From Gnetum montanum (Eukaryota; Streptophyta; Gnetopsida; Gnetales; Gnetaceae): DNA of 64,000 nt. The translations under genes and the position numbers were made by a program. The DNA is taken from NCBI GenBank assembly GCA_015680685.1, contig MNCI01004208.1, positions 24,989-88,988 of the forward strand, given 5' to 3'. Positions 12,013 through 24,384 of this stretch are shown one piece after another. Positions within the stretch are counted from its first letter, which is position 1. The number at the start of each line of letters is the position of its first letter. Under the pieces are notes generated by a model. The model did not search any database, had not been told where the DNA came from, and saw only the letters and a program-made list of their open reading frames with translations.

Positions 12013-13948
12013 TCATGTTGTTTTAGGTGAAGGTGGCTCTTCCATAGGTTTCTTCCCCTTGTCGTTAGGCTTCTTATTTTGGTACTTGTTTAAGAGTGCT
12101 TGCAATTTTTCTTCTTTTATCCTTGGATCATGGATCGTCCATGCTGATGAGCCAATGTTGGATGGATTTAGCACATTCCATGAACATGGTAGTTGTGGAA
12201 ACATATGATTAGCTTTAACATTTCATGCCACAAACTATCATTTCTTTTCTTCAAAAGCTTTGGCCATTTCTCTAAGTTCATGATAGTTTGTTGATCTTTT
12301 GGCTAGATTCATTGCTACATCTGTTTGCCCTTGGTAGCCAACCTTAACTGCTTCTAGTTCTAAGTTTACTACTTGAATTTTTTATAGAGCATCTTTTCTA
12401 TCTGCAAAATCCTTCTCATACAAAGCATAACTGGCTACTACTTGCTGTTCTAGTTTATTTCTTGGCCTACCTATTGTTAATTGGCTAGGTTAGCATACCA
12501 AAGGTTTGTTAATGCCATGTATTCTTTTAAGTCTTCTATTTGCAGATCTTTATTTTTCACTTCTACTTGATAGGTCTGGGCCATGTTGTCCAAGATGGGT
12601 TATCAATTAGGATTTTGTGCTGCAATCGAATTGATTTTGGCCTTTGCCATTTGGATCTCTTTCTCATTTATCTACATGTACATGCTCACTTGGTTGTGGA
12701 AGTGTTCTTTGAGCCTTTCATGTTTCTTAGCCTCATATTTTTCATGCATTAATTTTGATAGCTGATTTCTGTTGGATGCACGTACCTCCTCTATAGAGAG
12801 GGTTCTATTTTCTCTTGCAAGGCAGCTCATATCTTGGTTGACCCTCATCAGTTGTTCTCTCAAGTGATGGATGCTTTTTCTACTTCTCTACTATGGTTAA
12901 CTTCATGTTGTCTGCAGGGAGTTGTTTGTTTTCTTCCTGTAAAGAAACAAGTGCTTTGGCATGAGCATATGATTAGGCTTTAGCTACTAAATTTTTCCAT
13001 ACTGACTTTTCTTTTTCATCTACTATATCTTTATTATTTCTTAGGAGGAAATTGATTTGCTCAGTTTTGAATTATGCTATCTAGTCTGGTGCTATGAATT
13101 GAGTTGGATCTTTCCTTTTTGTTGTCATGGCTACAAAATCTTCTTGTAATTGGTGAAGCTCATTCTTAGCATGTTCTGCCTTAGTTTTGGCCATCTCATT
13201 TTCCTTTAGCGGTAATCATTTTAGACTATGTTGTAGTGATATCACTAGGAATATCAAATAGATTTTTCATAACTTCTCCTATTTGCAATAGTCTATCCAA
13301 CATATTTTCATGTTCTACAGGAGTCATAGAGGTACTAGCTAGCATTTGAGCATCTTTATCTTCCTTGCCATACACCTGCTGTAACCATAGCTTCCTAGTA
13401 TCCATGTTAGATCTAGTTGATATCTATGCCACCTTTGCTCCTTGATTAGGCACATTCAATACCTCTACAATTGCCTTAACTAAGTAAGATACTGAGATTC
13501 CTTCAATTTTGACTGCCACATTAGCTTCGAAATTTTGTCAAAATTGGAGTGTTTCTCCTAGATACCCTTATCCATTGTTTGTTAGAGTAGGCCACAAAGG
13601 AGATGACCAAAGTTGGGCCTTAATAGATTTTGGAGAAAATTCCAAAAATGGACCAAAGTTAAGTCTCAGAATTATTGTTGACATGATGGATTTTTCCTAA
13701 ATAGCCTAAAGGCATTCAAATGACAATGTAATTTGTTGTCCTTGGATAGGTATTGGTGGAACTTTTGCTTCTACTTGAGCAGATTGCTCTATGATAGGAG
13801 TTTGTTGATGAATGTTGAAGGATTATGCTTCATACTTTCCTTGTTTTGCTTGTGGATTTTGCTCATTTTCTTGTCCTCTTCCATGGCCTCATGGTATTTT
13901 GCTTATTGGTTGTGGGAGTTCTCCTTATGCTCCTCTTTTTGGGGCCAT
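12013..13948 (-). pseudogene. third ORF (ORF X) of X1, between pol and 3' LTR
   Basis: A frame of about 645 codons on the minus strand begins MAPKRGA and ends KGKKPMEEPPSPKTT before the stop at 12013. It has scattered stops, mostly TAG or TGA. The N-terminal third is Pro/Gln-rich and polar. The middle includes LWSSPLWPTLTNNG and VKIEGISVSYLVKAIVE. About 12860-12670 is charged and coiled-coil-like (LARENRTLSIEEVRA). A homologous, longer frame occurs twice at 40583-43450 and 48703-51517. In those copies a segment ending LPFPCLI.KLC resembles the plant domain known as putative plant transposon protein (Transposase_32, PF20167); that resemblance is from memory of the family and is tentative. The position, after pol and before the polypurine tract, is where Athila elements carry an env-like ORF, but no signal peptide or clear transmembrane segment is seen. 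Confidence 0.6.
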
Positions 13949-15966
13949 CTACAATCAACCAAGGGTTTGGAATTACTAGAATATTCTCTTCAATGAGCAA
14001 CAATTTGATACCTTACTTATAGCCTTAGTTATATCAAGTTCTTAGTTCATTATGATTATAGACTTAAAATATTTTTCAATAACAACCCCATTAGTACTTT
14101 AAATGAGTGCTATGATCAATTAGAAGTCTTCTTAAAGTGGTTTTGGCCTTAACATAAGTGATTTACTTTAAAAATTCTTAATATGTTTCCTCGGACATAC
14201 CATTATAATATCTTCCAGTTGTTAGTAATTTCAAAAAAATTGACACAAATTTCCCTTACTAGCACCCCCAAGACTAAGGTGATCACTCCAGGATCATGTA
14301 GAATTGAAAATCAAGCAAATCGAGGCAATAATGAGCAAGTTATGGGTATTAGAAGTTGGGGTGATGAAATTCAGAAATGAAAATTTTTTTCAAACTCCCC
14401 CATGTTATATATAGTATTTATGTGTGCGATATTGTAAATGCAACATTGTAGATGTGATATTATAGGTGCTTGCAATATCGTAGGTGCCTACGATATCATA
14501 GATATGATGTCACCATAGAAAAATCAAAATTTCTGAATGTTTTTCTTAGAAAAAATTGAGTCCCATAGGATAGTATGAAGATATGTATCATGTTGATAGG
14601 GTCTTGAAATGGAGATGATGCTTCAGTTGTGAAACATAAGCATTGAAAGTCTATGATTAAGGAATTTGGGCAATGAAAGTATGTGAGGTATTGATGGAGA
14701 AAGACAACATTGTTGTGCTATTAGAACAGATAGTATGAGTGATATGAGAAGTATTTATTGTTATTTATTGGTATTGGAAGTCTCAAGATGATGTGGAATC
14801 ACTTGGCAGGTATAAGATACAACAGTTATACAAGTGGTTCCTCCCCAAAGTAGGCTCTAGCCCTTAATTCCCTTGTATAACCATGCCTAAAAGTGTCCTT
14901 AGGCATGTATGGAGTTAAATGTAACACATATCTATTTAGCAAAACATACATATTAGCATCATCAAATTGGAAAAATAACTCTATTTTAGACAAAATCATA
15001 AGTTATGATTATTTAAACAATGAGTTGAAATGGTTTTAGAAGGGATTGCAAAAATCAAGACATGAGGTGTCTTATCATAGGCATAATGAATTCTTGTGTT
15101 TTATCAGTAGTTAAGGTAATCATTCCCTTTCTATCCAAGATTCAAACCAAGTCCAAACCATAATCCACTGACATTGCATCGTTTCATCTTTTGAAGTTAC
15201 AATCGTAAGACTATCAATGTTACAAGGAGTATTGTCACTTGGCACTCTATTTTTATTTTTACATTTTTGAGATGCTACCCAAATTTAGGCATGGGTAACA
15301 TGTCTTTCTAGTGGGATCCCTAGAAACTTATTTTGTGCTCTTTATTTCAATTTGTGTCAACCTTTTTAAGGTAGCACTTATTTTACTCTTTCTTCCATTC
15401 TTCGTTAGATCTACAAGGGTATAACATAACTTTAGTAACACGATAGAACTCATAATAATAATCCAAAAAGTATCTGCAAGTCCCCTTGATGTCACACCCT
15501 TCATATTCCCTCTTAGTTCTTCACTTTTCTATCCAGGCATAATGATCACAAGTTTGTTCTTAGTTTGATGATAGAAAGAATGTCATTATGGCCATGATAA
15601 GAACCTCTTATTAATAGAATGGAATGGATGGATTATGTGGGCTCATTGTGTAAGTAATCAATCTCTTATGACTTGATTTCATAGAGAAATTTTTATCTTA
15701 TTGGGCTACATCTTGCCTTTATTTAAATGTGTTTTATTAATGATCAAAAATTATTTACAAAGGATTTGAAATAAAGTAAAAAAAGGGAAAGATGGTAAAA
15801 CTTATGAAAAGCCATAAAGAATGAAAAATGTTAAATACTTGAAAAATATTAAAGAATGTGAAAAATTGAAGAAATGGAAAAGTATAAAAGAATAAGAAAA
15901 TTATGAAAGAATGTGAAAAATGAAAAGAATTGTAAAGCAAAGAAAATAGAAAAAACACTAAGGTAC
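13949..15966 (-). other. X1 region between pol and ORF X
   Basis: About 2 kb with no long frame. It holds a polypurine-like motif near 14263-14278, the U3-like candidate promoter at 14397-14516, the conserved GTGGTTCCTCCCCAAAG box near 14840 and the GGGTAACATGTCTTTCTAG box near 15293. It also holds an A-rich repetitive stretch at about 15770-15955 in which GAAAAAT/GAAAGAATG words recur. Similar boxes in the same order occur in F1, F2 and the 8-kb units. Confidence 0.6.
14397..14516 (-). promoter_or_regulatory. candidate internal promoter upstream of ORF X
   Basis: Read on the minus strand, this contains several GATATC/GATATT words including a CCTACGATATCATAG-type palindrome, then TATATATAA at 14405-14413, then ATGGGGGAG. 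This order (GATATC words, then TATA box) is that of the LTR U3. The TATA lies about 457 bp upstream of the ORF X start. In the 40-kb copy of ORF X an expanded (TA)n tract lies at about the same distance (43907-43936 to 43450). Promoter activity is inference; the motifs are seen. Confidence 0.4.
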
Positions 15967-16274
15967 CTACAATTGTAAATGGACACCCCCACGACTATTA
16001 TGAATATTAGGGAAATGGAAGATAAAACAAGTGGAAAATTAGTGAGTAGGTTGGGTGGATTTCATTAAGTACTCATAGTATGGTTTGACTTGTTGGAGGT
16101 TGACAAGGCTAAGCTTATGTGGTTTTAATGAGTGATGAATACATAAGGAACTGGATAGATACGTGGCATGTACTATGTATGATCCCTTCAAACATGTCTA
16201 AAATTTAGCCTTTTAGGGTAAATGACTAGGATTGTAAGAGAGGTTCTTGACACCCGATTGTATGGTTACATTTT
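15967..16274 (-). pseudogene. X1 pol C-terminal end (integrase tail)
   Basis: The minus-strand frame reads KLSLVNLQQVKPYYEY and ends SRGGVHLQL before the TAG at 15967-15969. It parallels the integrase tails at 45529-46016 and 53562-54045 (LVNIQQIKPF...SHGGHGHLC). It is cut at 16274 by insertion of F2 and should continue at 25243. Confidence 0.65.
16270..16274. repeat. target site duplication ATTTT (left, F2)
   Basis: Matches ATTTC at 25238-25242 with one transition. Confidence 0.7.
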
Positions 16275-17129
16275 TGATGAGTGGTGAGGTACCCCTACAT
16301 CCAACCATATGAATCACTAAGGCATTTACGCATGATCCGGTCAAATTTTATCGACTTATAGTTGTCTAGTGCACTAGTTCTTCTAGGGAGTGAAATGGGC
16401 ATTGAGAACATTCATTGTCTTCCCAACTACACTTGTGAAGCTCAAGGATGTGGTTTAAGTGTAATTGAGGTACATGATTTTTATCATTTTATGTTTTGTA
16501 AGTTTAATCACCCACTACAATAATGAAAAGTAGAGTAATTTAAAATCTAATTCATTTACTACCTAACTAGCCTAACACAAGTACCCATCCCACTTTCCTA
16601 GACACATATAGCCTTGCTAGGTTACCAAACATTAAGTGTTTTTGGGTCACCAATTGCTATATGTATGCTTGAAGTAGTCATGCTTGTGTTCATTAACAAC
16701 TAGAAATTAATTACTTAATTAAAGTGCATGAATGTTAAATGCATTAAGAAAAACATTAGTCTATTCTCAGTGCTATAAGGATTATCAAAAGGGTTTGTTT
16801 GTATTCCTGTCACACTGTTATGCTCAAGTACATTAGTGTTCAAACAAAGATCTATACACACCTAGACTCCTGCTGCAAGCACTCAGAAAGAAATATTCTA
16901 ACTTTGGAGAAAACAAACTACAAGAGATCACTACTCTATGCAAAAACTATAAAAAGTAAGCTAAAAAATTATGAAAATTGTGAGCCCAAGCACTATATTT
17001 ATAGTCCAACATATACCCTACAATATTGGATATTAGACATCACATCTTGGGCTTCAACATTGGGTATTCGATGTTGAGGCTCTGATATTGGGTATATGAT
17101 ATCAGAGGATGTTAGAACATGATTCATCA
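16275..17129 (-). repeat. 3' LTR of F2
   Basis: 855 bp, TGATGAGTGG...GATTCATCA on the plus strand, paired with 24385-25237. The U3 has degraded palindromes around GATATTGG and GATATC (17020-17105), in place of the CpG-rich ones of F1. Confidence 0.9.
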
Positions 17130-17144
17130 TACCCCCATGATTAA
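17130..17144 (-). promoter_or_regulatory. polypurine tract of F2
   Basis: In sense it reads TTAATCATGGGGGTA next to the 3' LTR. Confidence 0.75.
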
Positions 17145-18984
17145 ATGAAAACATGTTCTCAAGTGAGGAAGAGGAGAAACAAGTTCCTTACAAAAATATT
17201 GGAAAGGTATAGGATTATTGACTAACATACAAGCTAACTCATATGGAACAAATAGACTTCTAAGTGCCCAAGTGTACAGATTTATAATATTTTACAAAAT
17301 TGGATGTGCATGATAAAAGAGGTGAACACCTTGGAAAAATTTACATCCAAATCCTCTTGGTGAACAAAGAGAGAGAGAGAAGATCCAACGATCATGAACG
17401 GTCCTCATCATGTAACACTACTACATCATCCTTGGTGAAGATAGTCGTGCTTTCAATCCATGCTTCCCACTATAATCATAACAAAATCATGAATTAGTGT
17501 GCAATGTGTAGCACATAACTATTAATTACCTTGTCTCATCAGTGGTTACACTTTCCTAGGTTGTGATTATGGTAGATTGATTCCTTTAGTAGTGTTAGCA
17601 GGAAGATTGACAAATAGGGTAACATGAATATGTGGTCTAGTAAATTTGAAAAAGTTCAACATGAGGGAATACTTAAAGAGGGTGTAAGAATTCACAATAA
17701 TAAAAAGGAAAGTTCATTGTAAAATGTTGTGAGGATGTGCACAATTGGATGTCATAGATGGGGAACGCAAAAGGATTTGATTGTAAGAATGTCTAAAGGT
17801 AAAGAACTTAACTAACCCAACCAAAACATATGTAAGTGGGTCCTCCCCAAAGAAGGCACAACCCTTTTATGCCCTTACATAACTTCAAACCAAGGACATC
17901 AAATAAGAAAATGAAACTAGCATTGAGGTGAAACATGGAAAACATAGATGAATGAGAGAGATTGAAATGGAGTTCCTGATTAAGGTCACATGAAGTCCCT
18001 TGTGAATTTTGTGGTTAAATGACTTGATAAAATCCATCATTAGTCTAGACCAAAACCAACTATGTTCAATGACATCGCATCATCATTCTAAGACCAATCC
18101 AACTTCCTGAGACACAAGAGTGCTCCCACAAAACAACCACCGTTCCTTATTAGAGAAGAAAATAGAAGTAGGAAGTGAGAAAGGGCCTCAATTAGAGGGA
18201 ACCTTTAGGCATGGGCAACATGTCTTTCTAGTCTCATAACTAGTGCTTGTAGCCTGTTTATTTTGTTTAAGGGATGTGCTTTGAGTTTCCATCGTTTTTT
18301 TGAAATGGGAGCCACACCATGTAAAGATGTATGCATTTATTTTTTATAAGGAGTGTGCTTTGAATTTCCATCATTTTTTTGATGAGAACCACACCATGCA
18401 AAGATGTATTCAACTTCCTTTATTAGTTGACACGGAATGGTAAGAAATCCATGAAAACACATATGCACTCAAGCAAGCAGAAAGGTACAAAGAATACTGA
18501 ATCCCCTTGAAGTCACACGCTATTCAAATATATGAATCCTTTTCAAATTTGGAAACTACTAAAGTCACAAATTTGTTATAGTTTTATTAATGAAAAAGGG
18601 ACTACACATTTCTAGAATAAGGAAAACCATAGAGTTTGTGGATGGATGGATATTGTGGACTCATTGCTTGTTGCATAAATAAGAAACCATGTTCTAGTTA
18701 TTCATAACAAAAATCAAAGCTAGAATCTAGACACCAATAATCAAATAACCACAGAGCACATGTAAACATCAATTAAATCACATTGTACCAAGTTGGCAAT
18801 AAGACACTTATTATTAAAACAAGATAAGAAAATCACATCCCAATAAAGAAAAACATGCTAACAATGTTGTAAAACAAAAAGTTTGAAAAATTAATAATGT
18901 AGAAAACAAAAAGTGTAAAATAAAGAATGTGTAAAACAAAAAAGTTGTAAAAAAAAAATATGAAACACTGAGTAGCTTATATGA
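17145..18984 (-). other. F2 noncoding region
   Basis: About 1.85 kb without a long frame. It contains the GTGGGTCCTCCCCAAAG box near 17837 and the ATAACTAGTGCTTGTAGCC box near 18236. A tandem duplication of roughly 95 bp at about 18250-18420 means that the CCACACCATG.AAAGATGTAT segment occurs twice. AAAACAAAAAGTGT minisatellite-type units lie at 18865-18955. The same organisation recurs after the LTRs at 47207-48690 and 55263-57637. Confidence 0.65.
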
Positions 18985-21900
18985 TTAGCCTGGATAGCCA
19001 TCTCCCCCATGACTAATCTAAAATATTGAGTGTGTTTGTTCATCCAATGAGGTGTTTGTTGTATTAGTTGGCTTATGCTCATGAAAATGTTTGACTTTTT
19101 TGTATGTTGACTAGCTATTTCTTGTCTAGGCTTTTAGGTTTATAGATCATCATGGTCCTAAAAGGAAAATTTTTGTAAATTATATAAGGTCCTTTCCACA
19201 ATGTTTGGAACTTAGTTTGTTGGGGTACATGTGTGGGATTCCAATATAGAACCTTATCTCCTAGTTGAAGCTTGAAATTCCTAACTTTAAGGTCATGGAA
19301 TTTTTTGTTGAATGCTCTGTGCAGCTCGTTAGATGATAGGGCTACTAATCAATTTTTTTCTAGCAAGTTGAGATTCATTAATCATTCCTTTTGTGCTAGA
19401 CTCAAGTCAAGGTCAAGAACATAGGCTATTGACAATGTACGAAACTTGGATTGAATAGGAAGTATTGGTAATTTTCCATACATAAGCTCGTAGGGAGAGT
19501 AGCCTATTGGAAGTTTCCATGTTGAGTGGTAGGCCCAAAGGACATTGTTGAGTTTTGTGCTCTAGTATTTCATATACCTACTAATAGTTCTTATTAGGAT
19601 CCTTGTGATTTCCCTATTAGTAACCTTAGCTTGACCATTGGCTTCAAAGTGGTAGGGTGTTGTGAGTTTATGTTCAACCCCCAAGTGTTGCATGAGCTTC
19701 TAAAAAGTAGTGCCTATAAAGTGAGTTTCATTATCAAAAATTAATGCACAGGGCACACTGAACCTATTTGCAACATTTTGTTATACAAATTGAGAAGCAG
19801 TAGAAGATGTACAGTCGATGACGGTTGCAGGTTCTACCCATTTCGTACAATTGTCAACAATGAGTATGATGTACACCTGTTCATTTGAGATGGGTGTGAT
19901 GGGATTCATGAAGTCAATGGCCTAGATGTTGAATGGTTCTAGTGGTTGAATCCATTGTTGAGATCCCTCCGTTTGAGTAGTCATTTCACCATTTCGTTGA
20001 CATGATTCACAAGAGCAGAAATATTGATGAGCATCCTTGAAAATTGTTGGCCAATAGTACCCTGCCATCAAGATCATAATGGCTATGCATCTCCTAGCAT
20101 AGTGGCCTCGATAAGGACCTTCATGAGCATCTTGGAGAACATACAATTGATTAGTATCAGGAACACACCATTGAACTAGGCAATTAATGCACACTTTGTA
20201 AAGGTGTTTGTTGATCTCCATGAAGCATTTTACCTGGTGAAGAAAATGTTGTTTCTTCCAATGGTCCAACGCTTGTGGCATCTCTTGAGTGAGAGGAGAG
20301 GTGAGAATGCCATCATACCATTTAGGCTTATTGGGAAATTGTTCAATTATATCTCTGGCAAAGAGGAGTTCATCAAGAGACATATAAGATAGTGAATTTT
20401 CCTTCTCTTTGTTGTTCCATTGTAATTAAGACAAGTGGTTAGCAACACATTCTTAGTATGTTTTCGATATACCATTGTACTATTGAATTCTTATAAGATC
20501 ACCAGTGACCATATGACACAGGGAATTATCATTAACTTGTTCATTAGGAAGCAGATCACATAATGCCTGAACTTCTCTAGAGTAAAGACCACTACCATCA
20601 ATTCTTTTTTTGTCATGGTGTAGTTTAGTTGTGCACCCACAATGCTTCAGCTAGCACAGTGGATGTAGTATGGATGTTTATTGTCATCCATTTGTGTAAG
20701 CACAACTCCTAAGATGTAATTTGATGCATCCATCATGATATGAAATGGTCTAGACTAGTTGAATGCTTGTAGGATTGGAGTTTCTCCTTTAGTTGCTAGA
20801 ATGCTTTTTCACATTCTATGGTCTAAAAAAATGGAGCATCTTTTTTGTTAGCTCCACCAATGGTTTTGTGATCTTAGAGAAATTCTCTATGAATTGTTAG
20901 TAGTAGCTACTATGTCCAAGGAATGACCAAACATCTTTGATAGTTTATAGTTAGGTTATTCCTTGGATGACCGTTATTTTCTCATGGTTTACCTCAATTC
21001 ATACTTGTGATATTTAGTGCCCCAATACAATGCCTTCCTAGACCATTAGATGATTCTATTACCAATTGAGCCCGAAGTTTGTTTTAACACATCATTTCAG
21101 TACTTGCTCAAGGTAGTCTAGGGCTTGCTCAAATGTAGCTCCATAGGTGGAGAAGTCATCCATGAAGACTTTCATATGACTACTGATTTGCTATTGAAAA
21201 ATTCTTAAAATTAGATGTTGTAATGTACTAGGGGCATTACATAAACCAAATGACATCTTATGATATGTAAAAGTCCCTTGGGGACTTGTGAATGTTGTCT
21301 TGGCCTAGTCCTCTAGTGCAATTTGAATTTGGTTATAGCCACTATAACCATCTAGAAAACTATAGTAGCAATGCCTAGATATTGTGTCTAACATTTGGTC
21401 AACAAATGGAAATGGAAAATAGTCCTTGAATGTTGCCATATTCAATAGTTGAAAATCAATGATTTGCATTGATTATGATTGGCTTTCCATTTTTTAAGAA
21501 CACATATTCCATGCCGGTCGGTAGCATTTTTAGTTTAGGGGGCTTTTGCTTGAAATTTTCAAGAATTTCCAACTCTCCCCAATAGGTATCATCATTTGCA
21601 TCATCATAGAGTTAGTGATGAACTTACTCTATTTTATCCATTCTTGCAACATATGTACATGTTAGGCTCTTAGTCAATTCCATGTAAAGTGTGCTGCTTT
21701 CAGAATTAGCAGTTAGCCACTGGGTACCCTCCTATTTTGTGGTTGCTATGTATAGACACCTTTGAATTCCTACTTCTGGTGCACATTGCTTGCATGTACA
21801 GATGGATGCTCATTTCACTACCCAGAGTTTCTACACATAATCGCACCTTGTATCATTGTGCGTGATGCATGAAACTCACTTCTTCTTGATCTTCCTGAAT

Positions 21901-24222
21901 GCATTTTCTTTGGATTCTAGAAAAAGATCTTTGATGCTTATTCTTGCATCAATGGTGCTTAGCCATATCCTTTCCATGATGATTGGGAAGTTTCCCTTGT
22001 AGTTCTCCACCTTGATTACTAGGAAATCAGCAAGACAAGGCCACCCATAGATAGTGGACACAATGTCTTCTATTAGTCCTAATGAAACAATGATGGACTA
22101 GTTTGTAAATTCTAATATGATATTGCTCTTCTTGAGAGGAGGAAGGTTCCATGTAGTATACATCTAGAACCTAAGTCCAAAAGAGCTTTGCATGATTCAT
22201 TCTTAGCAATCTGCAAATAAATAAGAGGACTCCTAGGATTTGCTAATTTCTTGGGAAGGTTTCCAGCATAGATCCAATTAGATATGATATGAGCATGCAT
22301 CAAAATATGGATCTTGGGCAATATTTGGTTTGAAGGGGCCTCAAAGGAATTTGGTATAGAGGGAGATGGAGAAATAGGATTGTCAACCGTAGGTGTATAT
22401 GAGGGCTTAGGTGGACAGCAAGGTTAGAAGAAATGTCATTTCTTTCAGAAAGTATTTGAATCACTTGGTTGATGAATCGGTTGTAGATTAATTACCCTGG
22501 TAGTGTTGCATTGTTGCATTTGAGCTAGAAGTTCAACTTGCATAGGTGGAGCAGGTGGTAGTTGTGTGGATGGAGGAGGAAGATGTGCAAGAACCGGAAG
22601 AGGATAAGGGTAAAAGATGGTATCCCTTCTTACATGTGGAGAATGAGTTCAATAATTATCATGAGGGTAATAGTAAGTGCTAATTCTTCCTCACTATCAC
22701 AAAATTGAACCTGTTGCTTGCAAATGGAAGGATCATGATTATACTCTTCTACACTTTCTGATTTTCATAATTCACCTTCCTCTTTAGCTACCTGCTCAAT
22801 CAATGTTTGGATTTGACAAGTGCCTAATTTTGCCAACTGCCCTTAGGAATAGATACCAAGGTCTCTTCTCATTTCAAATTGAATCCCTTCTATGTGGCAA
22901 AGTTTGTCCAGTTGAGAATAACCATGGCTAGGACATCTATGCATTAAGGAATAGTATTGATTGATGGTAGCGTCCAAGGGTTCATGTGTTCCTTATTTCC
23001 ATCCTTGGATCTACCTTCTCAAGTTGGACACTTAGGAGTACATTTCATATTTATCATTAAACAATTCAAGCATTATACTCCATTTTCTAATAGATTTCAA
23101 TTCTAAGAATTGGTACTAGTTTTTAGCTTCTTTAATAAGTGTCCTTGGGAATAACTTAATTTTTTGCCACTCATTCTCTATATTCTACAAGGCACATGCA
23201 TCTTGAAAAGATTGGAGATGGATCTATGGATCTAAGTTATATCCCCCCTCAAACTGAGGGATATTGTTCATGTCTAGTATTTTGATCTAATTATCCTTTA
23301 CATGCCTTGCTAGAATTTGTACTACCTCTGAAATGTTTAGCATACTTCATCTAGTAAGAAAATGCTCATAGAGGCCATGATTATAGTGCCTACGATGCCC
23401 TCTACTACCCCTTTGTTCATGGAGATGGGTCTCTCTTGAATGCCCACACCCTTGATATTGGCTTGTCTAATGGTCCCTTTGGTTATCTTGCTCTCCTCAG
23501 TCACCTCTATTACAGTTACACTTTTTGTGATTGCAATCAAAGCTAGAAGAAGAAGATGATGATGATGAAGGTGAAGAGGAAGAAGGACTAGCATCATCAT
23601 GATGCCTACTATCACCTCTTTGATAATTGTGACTATGATCATGATCTTGTTTCTTGTCTGCATGGCTACCTTGACTTGCCTCTTTCAATCCTTCTTTGTC
23701 ATTGGATCCATTATTGCCAAAATCAAAATTATGACTTATGGATTGTAGGTTTTGGTTTTGACCTCCTTCATTGAAGTTAAAGAGAGGAATTTCATTGAAT
23801 GGAAAACCCTTAGAGAAGGGTTCTCCATCATCTTTTTAGTATAGCAGGAATGAAGAATCATTAAATCCTTTTCCCTTCACAAATTCATGGCATTGTTATA
23901 GCTATCGATCCCTTAGATGTTGTGCTTTAGTGGGGTGGTAATCCCTAGCATCACTATCCTACACAACATACTCAACATGAAGTCCTTGGAGATCCCATCA
24001 TATAAGCATTTGTTGGAGCATCGTAGGAATAGACCGATCTAGTGGCAACACAATGTTGCCCTTCATGTTATGCCATCACACCTGTTCATCTTGATGTAAG
24101 ATGAAGATGAAATTTGGTACATACTCATCAGGATGAGCATATACCACTCGGTATTGTTAAGGCACTAGTTGATGAACTCCATTAGACTTGGGCGAAGAAT
24201 TGCTCCTATGAGAAGAAGAAAT
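18985..24222 (-). pseudogene. F2 gag-pol polyprotein, degenerate
   Basis: The expected start, in the context AAAATNTCTTCTTCT, has changed from ATG to ATT at 24222; the frame ends at 18985 after GGDGYPG. Gag lies at about 24222-22700. The protease active site is DLG instead of DSG near 22180. A CKQCAPEVGIQRCLY segment is at about 21810-21755. RT has SFLDGY.GYNQI and MSFGLCNA motifs at 21360-21240 and an intact FMDD at 21155-21166. RNase H has YTMTKKEL near 20620. The integrase zinc-binding part (20180-19990) has H..GHY and CESCQR. In the catalytic core, IDFM (about 19920) and FDNETHF are kept, but the last acidic residue is Lys in QAKVTNRE (19625-19627). Many TAG/TAA/TGA stops are present. The domain set is otherwise complete, so an ancestor was autonomous. 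Confidence 0.88.
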
Positions 24223-24366
24223 TTTATATTAGAACATAAAAATTGTAGTGTGCTTTTAGAAATTGTTGTAGTTATTTTTGAAGTATGATATGACTCCAAG
24301 GTTCATTCCAATAATTTTGAATGATTTTTACTAAGTCCTAGATAGTGCATGTAACAACTAAAATAT

Positions 24367-24384
24367 CCTTGGCAATGGCACTAA
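24367..24384 (-). promoter_or_regulatory. primer binding site of F2
   Basis: In sense it reads TTAGTGCCATTGCCAAGG, a decayed version of the tRNA-Asp-type PBS of Athila, immediately inside the 5' LTR. Confidence 0.8.

Noticed and set aside
23497-23688. Poly-serine protein
   Set aside because: A low-complexity Ser/His-rich stretch of the F2 gag N-terminal part, not a separate gene; F1-b has the equivalent region at 29070-29330.
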